A stretch of DNA of 64,000 nucleotides from Schistocephalus solidus (Eukaryota > Platyhelminthes > Cestoda > Diphyllobothriidea > Diphyllobothriidae): contig WEDG01000795.1 of the NCBI GenBank assembly GCA_017591395.1, positions 1 to 64,000 of the forward strand. Reading direction: 5' to 3'. Position 1 is the stretch's first letter. Each line of letters begins with the position of its first letter. The notes beneath the pieces are model-generated. The model was not told where the DNA came from. It ran no database searches and saw only the letters and a list, made by a program, of their open reading frames with translations. Of the stretch, positions 53,851 through 64,000 are shown piece after piece. A program made the position numbers and the translations under genes.

Positions 53851-56099
53851 CTGAAGGGATTATTTTTGAGTCCTAAACAATTCGTTTTATATAATATCTT
53901 ACACTTATTTTCGAACAAGAGGATATTTCTTAAACAAAACAAGAGAATGGGAAAGGTTATGGTTAAAAAATTACTGAAAAAAGAAACTAACAATGAGGCT
54001 ACGAAGGGTGAATTCTGCAATAGAGATTTCCTGCCAGTTGGTAAGTCGACAATAACAGCGGTTACTGCAGAAAATTTATTGTTGGAAATCGAATGCGGTT
54101 CCACAATTTTAACTAAGGACCTATATAAGTGGTTGAGAAAACTTTTTAGTATCACAGATCCACCTGACTAATAAGTGAGTTAGTAGTTAGAACCGAATGT
54201 GGAACTGCTGATGAAGGCATCTGCGCGATATCACGTGATTGGGTGATTTGGCGCGTTACAACACTGTCCTCAGGGCTGTGCGGGTTGATGTTTGGCGGGT
54301 GTGGAAGTGTGTGCTCCTCTCCATCTCATAGTTGCCACCAATATAGCTGACGAGGGCTTCGAGGTTGGCACACACACACGGGCGAATAACGCACCAGTAG
54401 TCGTTACAAGTTGGTGCGCGTGTACAGGGTCTCTAAGCCCCATGCCGATCACACAAACGCAACGGTCATTAGAAGAAACGGCAGAGATGTATAAAATGGA
54501 TTCTCCTAATAAGAAGGATATAAACGTATGAGAGGGTACAATAGAAAATAAGGAATGTAGCTTAACATGTACATATGTCCCGTATGGAGTGGGGGAATTC
54601 TGTCAAGTCCGTTGGATAACCGGTGGGGAGTGCAACGCTGTGGGCAACTGCAGGGTTGGGATGAGGTAATGCTGACATTGAGCGGGGGACAACGATACGA
54701 TATGCAGCGACGATAACCGTGAGGACGGGGGTCAGAGTTTTCGAGTGGAAGGGGGCACCGGTATCTTCACCGACAATTGATCACTCCGACCCCATCCTGA
54801 GTTCGCCCCCAAAAGTCAGTCTTACATCCACTCAAACAACCTGTTCAGTCTCTTGGTGCGTTACACTGTGTTGGGTGAAAATGCACCTTCACTTTGACCT
54901 TGACCTTCAGATCAAAGATCGTCTACTAGTTTTTTCGCTCGTCACTGCACACGCTCAATGGACTCACTGCCCTTTTCCAGCTAGGGGATTCATTGTGAAA
55001 TTACGCATTCCGAAAATGGCCTAACGAACCTACCAAAGACCCACACGAACAGCGTGGGAGAAAAGACTACGAAATCACACCAAATCCTGTGCATTACCAT
55101 TTTTTGCTCTTATACATTGTTCGGAAGGCAGTGGGTTTGAAGCTGCCCGGATCCATATATATGTATGCGTATACCGTTCTTATAGTTGAAATCCATTCAT
55201 ACAGTACTGGTGTTTCGAAAACTTTCTGACCAGCTTCCAAGCGCAAGGCTACATATTAGGGTAAATTAAACTATGGAAGTCCCTTGCTAGACCAGATAGC
55301 ATGCCCACCAACTTTTTCTTGTAGTTTCTATACATCGCCAGCACAGTTTGGCGTTTTGCAGATTGTTATATCATTTAAAATATGATGGCATCACAGTCAC
55401 GATTATTACTGTATCCATTTATAAAAATGAGGAAGGGAAGAGGACAGAAGACAGAATTCCCTGGGAATCCGCTTCCTACCACCCTGCCAAGTTCTATTAA
55501 AAATAGTCGAACCCTAGTAGAATTTTAAATAAACATCAAGCGATATCTGTTAAATAATACCACAAATATATATGTTAATAAGATAGGACATTTTTCAAGT
55601 CAGTTCTTTAACATAGAAGTTGGGCCGAAAGGGCTCTGATAACGCCAACTTCGGGAATCAACATTCACGCATGCGTATTTTGAATGCGTTTTATGCCGCG
55701 ATGGATCCTTCCCCACACCTGTCGGCGATAGCTATTTCAATTCTGAGTCCTCCCGATGAGCTGCCATCTATCTGTACCTAGTAGTCAAGTTACGAATCAA
55801 AACGTAAAGAACGTTTGGATTTGTGCGCTTCCGATGATGGTGATAGCCATTTCACTAGAACTGGATACTCAGCCCAGAAGCTCCTACAAGTAGTTATTTC
55901 ACGTCCACTTCTGGACCTCCAACGACGACCTACAACGCACACAGTGACGAGATATTTACGTAGAGGATTAATCACCTTGTTTTGCGGTAAACCTTCTGAG
56001 TATGAGCAAGCCATAACTGGTGGTTAGTGACCTACAAGATTCATAAATGCATATTCTCTGGCTATACGCAAGGGCTCTCACTTTAATGAGTTATATATC
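53851..56099. other. No gene recognised
   Basis: Frames of 60-109 codons occur at 53826-54171 (both strands), 54292-54531 and 54719-55024. All overlap antisense frames or lack recognisable domains. No repeat was matched. Confidence 0.45.
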
Positions 56100-56612
56100 C
56101 AATATCAAATATGCAGCTTTTTTATTCTGTTAAAACTAATTACAACATTTATGATAATTTGAAATTTTAAAATGTTTTTCGATAGCATCTTTATTTTTAT
56201 ACCTAATTTTATGATTGTTAAACTAAATCTTATTAGTCCGCAGACCCCACACCGGAATCAACTGCTCTCGCATCTGATTGGAAGTGTCTATCCCTGCGAA
56301 TCGACCGCAGAAGTTTCTACCTCTGTCGAATGAATACTCTCGAACGTATATAACAGACTATTCTTGACGCTAACAATTCTTACCCAGATACATTCATCCC
56401 CATTCTGTAAAGCTGTTTTATTTTCAAATTTCACTATTTCTAATCCTTGGAAGGCAGGTATTTTTTTTACTTAAAACAGACTCCTCATTTAAGTATAAAA
56501 CCAAAACAAAGCTAAAGTGATTACTGAAAAGAGGAGTTTGTTGCAGTTTTTTCCCTGTGTTCTAAGGAATTGACTGTGCCCAAGAAGTGCCCAATCAATA
56601 AACCAATTTTAT
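56100..56612 (-). repeat. Dispersed repeat R1, copy 2
   Basis: Reverse orientation. Its complement reads TTGGGCACAGTCAATTCCTTAGAACACAGG (in part), then GCTTTGTTTTGGTTTTA, GAGTATTCATTCGACAGAGG and CACTTCCAATCAGATGCGAG. These match 59390-59730 and 42800-43100 in order. Confidence 0.72.
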
Positions 56613-58499
56613 TTAAATGTAAATGGCGCGAGCCGTTGTGGCGACCCGACTCCACGCGTATGTTGCACTGCTTAACCCCTCGCGACTAATTACACGCGTG
56701 CACCAATGATGGCCAATCCCGGCTGTCCAAATCGGTCAATCATCCTCAAGTCTGACTAACACGAGGTCTTCTCACTGTCTCGCAGTTCGGACGTCACTCT
56801 CGCAGAATCGGACGCACATTCATCAGGCTGCCCAATTTTTCTAACCCCTTCACCGATATTTCTGTACAGAACAAACCGTCCTCCCAATTGGTGTCCCTTT
56901 TCTCTTCTAATACGGAGCGGGTTCAGAAGGTCATAGTGACTAAGTTCTTTGCAAGGAATTTAGGCTGCTGTGACACCGTCATGTACCTAGGGTTGCTATG
57001 TCTGGGGTGCCCGATCTGTCGCTGCCATCATCTTCCAAGGAGCATTTAGTGTGAGAAACAGAGAAATGCGCTTTATTTTGAAATTATCATTCAAAATTTT
57101 CAGCAAAAATGGTTCCATTTACTGAGGGAATGGGATAAATTTAAAGATTATGCAAGAATCAAAAGTTTAAAAATGGAAATCTAATGGGGGAGACAGATCC
57201 CCTCACAGTTTTTGTATAACTATCTTTTCACACTTAACTTACATGCTAGAAAGGGTAAAACTTAGCGCTTATCTGACGATGCATGGCAAGTGATATGTCG
57301 AAATCCTCGTCGTATGGGACAGGACGACTTCACTGTAATGAGGTCAGAGTAGAGGGCATGGACAACATTCTCAAGAATTAACTTAGCAAATTCCTTGACC
57401 GTTGTGAAGAGTCATTTAAGTATTGTGTCCACTAAACAATTATGAGAAACACTGGCAGTATAAAACAGCATTCGGAGAATAGGTTTTAAAATCGGCAAAT
57501 TCTTTTTTAAGAAAAGTTGGAAAAATAACTGGAGAACAATAGAGGATGAGGAGCAGAATGAGTGCATCGATTACGAGTACAAACACTATTTCAAAGAGAA
57601 ATAGGACAAACCCTAACAGGACATTGAAGTCCGACTCAACTATGGTGAATGTCTCGGTGGAGTTAGTCCACAACAGAATTTAAATTCAATCTCAACGGCT
57701 GCTTTTTAAACCTACAATTACTTGTCATTATACTACTTTGATATATGAGTAGTTATTTATTAATACTTTATTGTATTAGCCGACGTTGGCTTGTTTTCCG
57801 CATGCAATTATGCAAACCATCTTTTTTGAATTTTCCTTATGTATATAAAATTCTTCTTAACCACCTGGTGACCAAAAGGGAGTTCAAAGGCATAAGCCTA
57901 GCATTCCATTAATAACCTAAACTGAACTGAGGACTCCGTAAATCACCGTCATGCTCCTACAGAGAAATCTTCAGAAAGCCCTAACCCACAGTAACGCGAT
58001 CGTCAACAGTGTTTAGTTTTCCAGGGTTTGCAAGGATCGATTGCAATTTAACCAGAAGGCCCTGTCACGGAGGACCTCGCTCCTGGCGTCCGAAACTAAC
58101 TGCTCCAGCAAGGCGTGGAAATAAAAGTTCTGAAGGCATTCTGGAGAAGAAAAATGACCGAAAATAACACAGGAAAACCATGACTTTGATTTCTAAAAAG
58201 TATGCTGGAGAGCAAGGTAGAAACCAAACTATTTCTGTCCAAAAGAGCCAAAATCTGGCACGCACATAAGCAGATTTTTTTACCCGAGCACATCCCAGTG
58301 GAACGACTGAACCGTCGGGAAGAGAACTAGGTCAGTAACTCCTAGTGCCCTGACTGAAGAAACCAAAGTTAACGAAACCCATCGACCAACGGAAAAGGCC
58401 TGTGGGATTGACGTCTGGGAGATGCAGTGAGGCGCATAAACGTTAACGGAAGTTTGGCGGGCGCAGAAATGAGTGTTTTTACACAAATTTCCAAAGCCA
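56613..58499. other. No gene recognised
   Basis: A hydrophobic 77-codon minus frame (57673-57440, rich in Leu/Val/Ile) has no recognisable family and may be chance. Other frames at 58065-58486 overlap the decayed endonuclease region. No repeat was matched. Confidence 0.45.
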
Positions 58500-59125
58500 T
58501 TTATCTTACCTTGATGATTTAAGAACTTGCCGGAAGCTGGCTCTCCGGCAGTATTCGAGATAGCAAACTAGCATTATCTGGATACCAAATATATCTGAGG
58601 GACAGAGAAAACCGACAGGATGGTGGAATATTTTTATATTTGGAAGAAGCCCTAATAACGATCGATATGAATAAACCAAGGTTGCGTGCAGCACAGAAGC
58701 TATATGATTAAACATCAGGGCTCTTGGCGCTCCGGGTTTTTATGTCTTTATTGTCTACTGGCCACATAGAACTGACCGAATCACTGACACATATCTTTCC
58801 GAATAGTTGGATACATCATCCAGTCGACCTTACGTCCTGATTATGGGCCACTTTAACACACCAGGAATTAACTTGGGCACTGCTGAATCGTCATGCCCGA
58901 AACCTACCTTTGAATAGGCATTTCTGCTAAAATCCTTGGAGGCACTCCTCACAAAACATGTCCCGTTTCCAACCGGAACACACGAAGGGCAAATGGCTAA
59001 TTGTCTTGACATAATTTTTACGTAAAATCAGGCCATGCCCTTGCTCGGCCGAATAGACTATATAGTGCTTATGTGGGACTACTCAATATTCTCCTTTTTC
59101 CCTACCGTAGACAAAAAGGCCGTAA
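58500..59125 (+). pseudogene. CR1-like LINE endonuclease domain fragment
   Basis: Plus-strand frames read SIRDSKLALSGYQIYLRDRE (~58550-58610), EALITIDMNKPRLRAAQ, YVFIVYWPHRTDRITD, VLIMGHFNTPGINLG (the GDFN-type motif as GHFN), FLLKSLEALLTKHVPFPTGT and CLDIIFT. They end with GRIDYIVLMWDY (~59040-59080), the place of the SDH motif. This is the usual order of the endonuclease of CR1/RTE-like elements. Several stops interrupt it. No RT follows, because the fragment ends before the R1 repeat at 59370. Confidence 0.72.
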
Positions 59126-59369
59126 AATTTGGTGAGATAATTTTCACCGAATGAGAGCAGCTTTAATCGATATCGAATCAAGCTCAATCATTTGGGGCAA
59201 TATAAAAATTATTGGTAGTTTTTCAGGAATGTTCTTTTAAAGTTCAGCGAAAACCTCTTCCCACTGATGAGTGTTCACCAGAACAAGTGACCAGGGTTGC
59301 TAGTTAGGCACCGAAAAAGGATTAACAGTAAACATAAAGTATGGTTAAAATAATACGAGAATAAGCAAT

Positions 59370-59730
59370 AAGTAATAGTTTTATTGATATAGCACCTCTT
59401 GGGCGCTGTCAATGTCCTCAGAACACAGGAAGGAATCCAAAACCAACTGCTTCTTTCTGCTAACACTTCAGCTTTGTTTTGTTTTTGAGGCTTGGTTATA
59501 AGTGTGCAAAATGAAGAGTTTGTTTTCAGTAAAAAAAACCTGTCTTCAAAGGCAAAGTAACAGCAAAATATGAAAATAATAACTTTAAAGTATAGGAAAT
59601 AATGCTTCATGTTAAAAATTTTCGGGTCAGGCATAATCTGTCACTTATTAATTTTTGAGTGCTCATTCAAGAGGGGTAGATTTGATCCGTGGGTTATTCG
59701 ATTGTCCATCACTTCCAATCAGACGCTAGC
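59370..59730 (+). repeat. Dispersed repeat R1, copy 3, left part
   Basis: TATTGATATAGCACCTCTTG through AGTGCTCATTCAAGAGG to CACTTCCAATCAGACGCTAG. It stops where the tandem 505-bp units begin and resumes at ~60778. Confidence 0.75.
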
Positions 59731-59759
59731 ACTGAAGATATTAAGAGGTGACTGTAACG

Positions 59760-60777
59760 AACTGTAACGGACCACGGAACCAGCAGAATTGTTTGAATGT
59801 ACTGGGGACACTTTTCTTGCGGATCCCAGATGGGAATAGTCTAATTGATGGTCTGTGAAGATGGCAGGTGTTCCTTTCCTCCCTATCGCTGACATCTCCG
59901 CTCGTTACCGCTATCGTACCGTTTCGCAGGTCCCTGACCGTCAGCATCTCCATGACCCTCACCCGCTTTTGCCAACAGCGCTGCACTCCCCACCGGTATC
60001 TAACTGCTCATTCGTTACCACCTCCTTCTCCAAACGGATCGATTGTGCAGGTCCCCAGTATTCGCTTGTATCTTTATACTTCTCTTGTATTGTCTACAAT
60101 TTGTTACTGTTAACACAGATCCCTTACGTTATAAACGTATTCTCTCCTTCTATCTTTACATGTGTGCCTGATGAAGTGCTTAAAGATTCTGCCGGCGTTA
60201 TATGGCTGAAGCTGGTTCTAGTGATATCCTCCACAGTGTGCGCTCTCATTGACACCCTCGTGCGCTACAGGACCACGAAACCGACATAATTGTTTAAATG
60301 TAATAGGAAAGCCTATCGCGCCGATCCCGGATGGGAAAATTGTAATCGTTGGGCGGTGAAGATGGCCGATGGTCTTTCTCTCGCTATCGCTGACATCTTC
60401 CCCGTTATCGCTTTAGTTCCATCTAGCACGTCCCTTACCGTCAGCATCTCCATGACTCTCACCCGCAGTGGCCGACATGGCTGCACTCCTCACCGGTAAC
60501 TGACTGATCATTTGTGACCACTTCCCACTCCAAACGGATCGCGTGTACAGTCCCTCGATAGTAGTTTCTGTCCTTCTACTCCCCTTTTGTTGTTCAATCA
60601 CTTGTTACCGTTAACATATATCATTTACGCTCTAAACATATTCTCTCGTTCGATCTATTAATGGGTGCTTGACGAAGTGTTTCACGATTCTGCCAATGTT
60701 ACATGACCGGGGGGCTATCACAGGTGATATAAACCGCTGTAGTGCTATCCTTGACATCCTCGAACGTTACCCGAGCG
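59760..60777. repeat. Tandem pair of ~505-bp units inserted in R1
   Basis: Unit 1 is ~59765-60268 and unit 2 ~60269-60777. Shared blocks are ACCACGRAACC-GCA, TGAAGATGGC, CTATCGCTGACATCT, ACCGTCAGCATCTCCATGAC, CTCCAAACGGATCG, GTGCYTGAYGAAGTG and GATTCTGCC. The two units are only moderately similar. The 144-codon frame over unit 1 (59855-60289) has no recognisable domain and is not preserved in unit 2, so I treat it as chance. Confidence 0.75.
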
Positions 60778-60945
60778 CATCATTCAGGTATGTTGTTCGG
60801 TCGATTAATTAGACTTAGTTGGACTGATCTGTAAAAAGGTGGAAAGGAGTTATGGACATAAACCTTCAATTCCAAGAAAATTCCAATGCTGTCAAAAAGT
60901 CATCCTATTGTATTTGATAAATTGTATTGTTTACTGATTGATCTA
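60778..60945 (+). repeat. Dispersed repeat R1, copy 3, right part
   Basis: GCATCATTCAGGTATGTTGT followed by CGGTCGATTAATTAGAC and AATTCCAATGCTGTCAAA continues R1 where the left part broke off. Confidence 0.72.
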
Positions 60946-61171
60946 CATTGAACAATAAAGCTACATTTTTTGAGCGACTAATCTCTGCTACCCTCAATAT
61001 GCTAGTATTTTTTCTAAAGTAATCGCTGCTGTTGGAATAGTTGTTCAAATAACTATTCGAGTCATGGATATGGTACTATTTGTGCAATTCTTGTGTTCAA
61101 ATAACATTAAAAGGAATTGATAGTTTATAATTTAATGCTGTTCTGTCATCGGACCTCTATTGGGTTTTTTA

Positions 61172-61572
61172 TGTGCCCTCGAAAAGGGGCCGCGTGACAC
61201 AGGAGCTGGACCAACACGGGGGCCATATCAGAGTACGGCAGGAATTATTATTATTATTATTATTTGGGATGAGCTCCCATATCAAATGCCGAACATGGGG
61301 GTACGCGTGCCCAACACGGTCACGCGTAAGTGCCGACTCATGCTGCACCACCCACTGTTGCCATTTATGGCTATGGTGGGACATGATTCACCTGCACCTT
61401 AACCCGCCTCCGGTCTTCTAGCCTATGCCTTGACACTGGGCACAGGCGGGTAAGGGAAGAGAGAGTGCAGTAGATGCAGTGCAAGTCTACTATCACTTAA
61501 AAATAACTTGCGCACAAGTCACCGTTCCTGAACTACCCTTCTGTTGAGCCCACGATGGACATCGTCGAACTG
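61172..61572 (+). mobile_element. LZ-tailed SINE
   Basis: The head TGTGCCCTCGAAAAGGGGCC leads to GCTGGACCAACACGGGGGCC. The tail runs ACCCGCCTCCGGTCTTCT... to GGACATCGTCGAACT and matches LZ. A short ATT microsatellite (61244-61264) lies inside. No clean target-site duplication was found. Confidence 0.8.
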
Positions 61573-61883
61573 GCATAGGTTTTTGCTGAATGTTTGTTAG
61601 TATTTATTGATGGAATTATTTTTAGTATCAGAAAGAGTAACTCGTTGGTATTATAGGCAAAGAAAACCTGGAATTTATGCTTATGAGATGATAACGCAAT
61701 TATATCGATATTTGTCGCTGAAACTACATCCAGTGTCCGATAGGTCAACTACTGGCTGTGATATGAAAGAAAGAGATTGAATATTTATGAGTACGGTACG
61801 TGTATGCCATTTTTGTGCTTATAAAATATGGAAAACCTTTTTTTATGTTCCTATGTTTCTAACCCGATACTGAACCTAAAATC

Positions 61884-62228
61884 GGTATAAACAGATCTGT
61901 GGATTTCTGTGGGCCGAACAAAAGAATTAACCCACTAGAAATTGAAGCCCAATTTGAGGTCTTGAATTCTCATCTTTCTGAGTTAATAACCAGATCCCCT
62001 GACGTTGTGAGCTGGTTGAAAGTGAAATTTGTGGAAATTTCACCACATTACAGACAAACACCAATAATGCAACGTTCACCACTAACCAAAGACATTTTTG
62101 CATTATCCGCATTGAAATATCACAAACAAATAATAATTTCTAAACCGGACAAAGAGCATGGGGTTGCCATCCACAATCACAGGGACTATGAAAAGAAAAT
62201 TGAAGGTTTTTTGAAATTATCAAAGTAA
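61884..62228 (+). pseudogene. Penelope-like element N-terminal fragment
   Basis: The frame reads NRSVDFCGPNKRINPLEIEA, then HYRQTPIMQRSPLTKD, then YHKQIIISKPDKEHGVAIHN and a RDYEKKIEGFLKLS end. The KPDK-x-x-GVAI motif followed by a D-Y-x-K-K-I helix is the conserved region just before the RT fingers in Penelope-like proteins. The Gly of the usual DKG is Glu here. The fragment stops at a TAA at 62226 and no RT core follows. The apparent start is a GTG; a stop lies just upstream. Confidence 0.65.
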
Positions 62229-62389
62229 ATTTTATTTAGAAACTTAAATGAAAATAGAAACCAAGGCGATAGTGCTTGTGACCCTATCCTTCTCCCCGTT
62301 GTAGACCCTACACGGACTGTTGACGATCATTTCGTGTTCCTCTGTTGACGGTCTGAGAAAACAACAATGCGGCTAGCATGGTCGTTTCT

Positions 62390-62770
62390 TTGGTATTTTG
62401 ACCATGACCTTCACAATCTCTATGGTCCTTTCCTCGTTCGACCCTAAGCGCACTGAGGATGCCCGCGAAGGTTTCCCCTGTCTAGCGTCCTTGACGCTTG
62501 CGCTTACAGCTAGTCGATATGCATTGCAATCACACCTGCGCTGGTTTAAAGTAGCTCCTGTCGTTACATAACTTCTTCCACGATGAGGAGCGTTTCGAAT
62601 CCCCACACGCTCTCATTAGCATGTTGATCCTACCTCAAGTGTGTGTTTTTCTCCCAGGAGTGACAGTATTCCCTCTTTCAAAACCCACAAACCTTTTCCA
62701 AAAAATGCCCAAGAAGTTTACACTGTGTGCTCTTTTTATTTATTTCTTGACAGCACTGATTTATGTCATT
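62390..62770 (+). repeat. Dispersed repeat R2, copy 2
   Basis: TATGGTCCTTTCCTCGTTCG, then CGCGAAGGTTTCCCCTGTCT, then GTGTGTTTTTCTCCCAGGAG and CAAAACCCACAAACC match the complement of 43500-43960. The 61-codon frame over the end (62621-62806) is not conserved between copies. Confidence 0.65.
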
Positions 62771-64000
62771 TGTCATCGCCGAAGTGAACTACTATTCATA
62801 ACTTAACAGAACACGACTGCGCACTCATTTTACATTTCTCAAATGAGGATGACCTTCCGGGTGCTCAAATAAAATAAAACATCGATCAAGGCATTGAGAG
62901 ATTCCGCCTCGAAAACAATTAAACTTCGTCAAGGTCAAGGTTGGCAGGTTGATTTTTGAACGCTACGTGACAAAACCGAGGTGATTTGACCCTCGTGTGT
63001 TGTTTGACTGAAGTGTGGTCACAGTTACAGAGAAAGTGTTGCAGTTCGTTTTGTTTTGTGGTTTTTCAGGTTCAAACACTACAGACTGTGCACCACTCCC
63101 CGTAGTTGCTTCCAGCGCTACACTCCCTTGGGTTCCTCCCGTAAGTGACCCGGAACTCATTGTCCGTGAGACACTGCCGGGACCGATTCCAGCCAAGGAT
63201 CAACCACACACACTGTACTCCCTTTTCATATTGCTACATATACCATCGTTATATTATTAATAAACTGTCTCTTTCAAGCGATATCGGATATTCGACTGCT
63301 TGGATTGTGTGCAACTATGACTGACGAGCAACGTACTTAGTCGATCCAGAAGCCTTTCAGGGTAGGTTGCCCAGTGAAGAAATCCAAAGGAACCGACGAA
63401 TTGAAATCAAATGGTAACAAGCAGAACTGTGGTGTTACAGCTATGTCAAATCTCAAGTTTGGAACTTATTTCTTCGATACTTGCTGATGTTATTGCCTTA
63501 ATTAACGATAAAAGTTTTGTATTTTAACCCTTAATCAACTGCACCCGACGTAGTGTCATTTCGCATTCTTAAAGTTTGAACGGGTTTCTTCGTTTCTGGC
63601 TGTATTCATTGGCTCAATTGTTGACAAATTTTTGTATTTCTAGCCTTTATAGAGCTTCCTATACCTGTGGTAGTTGTATTTAACAATAAGTGAAAATATT
63701 CAGTCTCATACTATTCCACCCGACATTGTCGCACTTGTCATCCTTATAAATACACGTAAAAAAAGTAGAATTATAAAACGCGAACATAGAAAAAAAAGTT
63801 GAAATTTTAATAATATAATCAAGTTCCATCAACAATCTATTTGCAGTAACTGTTTTCATTGTCGACTTATCAACTAGTTGGAAATATATATCTGCATAAA
63901 TTTTTCTTGCTGCGTAGCTTGCTTAGATCGCACTCATATTTTAAACAAAAGATGAAGCCAGCAATCTCAACTCGTCATAAGCTACCTGCCTCGGGACCCA
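62771..64000. other. No gene recognised
   Basis: An 81-codon plus frame (63015-63260) overlaps a 77-codon minus frame, and neither has a recognisable domain. The rest is AT-rich with no matched repeat. Confidence 0.45.

Noticed and set aside
54208..54240. CTGATGA as a further hammerhead
   Set aside because: No stem II or second core strand follows.
57440..57673. A membrane protein from the hydrophobic 77-codon frame
   Set aside because: Short, no homologue recognised, AT-rich sequence readily gives Leu/Ile/Val-rich frames.
60168..60200. CTGATGA near the end of the 505-bp unit as a hammerhead
   Set aside because: The second unit reads TTGACGA at that place and neither unit has a GAAA strand with pairing stems.
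59855..60289. A 144-codon gene
   Set aside because: The frame is not preserved in the neighbouring tandem unit and overlaps another frame of similar quality.

Overview
The window looks like non-coding, transposon-packed DNA from a flatworm. It is most like a pseudophyllidean tapeworm of the Spirometra / Diphyllobothrium / Schistocephalus type. That placement rests on my recollection that LINEs with an AP endonuclease, a reverse transcriptase and a C-terminal run of C2H2 zinc fingers are abundant in those genomes, together with Penelope-like, Merlin-type and hammerhead-bearing repeats. I ran no search. I found no convincing host gene; almost every recognisable protein is a broken transposon product.

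Layout. 1-1.56 kb: 3' end of a zinc-finger LINE, called LZ here. 2.1-8.3 kb: short non-autonomous elements, namely a degenerate hammerhead/tRNA repeat, a terminal-inverted-repeat element with an internal tandem duplication, a MITE filled with TTAGGG-like sequence, and SINEs that share the LZ tail. 9.6-20.3 kb: one minus-strand LZ element split in its zinc-finger region by a second, nearly full-length LZ element in the opposite orientation. 20.3-26.1 kb: unassigned sequence, a CpG-rich stretch, long trinucleotide arrays and two more SINEs.

26.1-32.1 kb is the most interesting region. Three decayed Penelope-like elements (PLEs) with GIY-YIG endonuclease domains alternate with repeats carrying hammerhead ribozyme cores. 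One is a 343-bp unit with a complete hammerhead. The others form direct and inverted arrays of ~305-313 bp units, each combining a tRNA-like A-box/B-box promoter with a hammerhead core, and AT microsatellites mark most junctions. This resembles schistosome Sm-alpha repeats and animal retrozymes sitting beside the PLEs thought to mobilise them.

32-44 kb: a second MITE copy, two solo hammerhead/tRNA repeats, an internally deleted LZ element, a Merlin-type transposase pseudogene with three in-frame TAG codons, and a degenerate tandem repeat. 44-53.9 kb: a second LINE family (LC, CR1-like) on the minus strand, interrupted by an LZ copy that lacks its RT core. 54-64 kb: a third endonuclease fragment, a ~500-bp dispersed repeat interrupted by a tandem 505-bp pair, another LZ-tailed SINE and a PLE N-terminal fragment.

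The elements are linked functionally. LZ probably supplies the machinery for the SINEs that copy its tail, and PLE-type machinery may do the same for the hammerhead repeats. All protein-coding copies here are decayed, so any current activity would depend on copies elsewhere in the genome.
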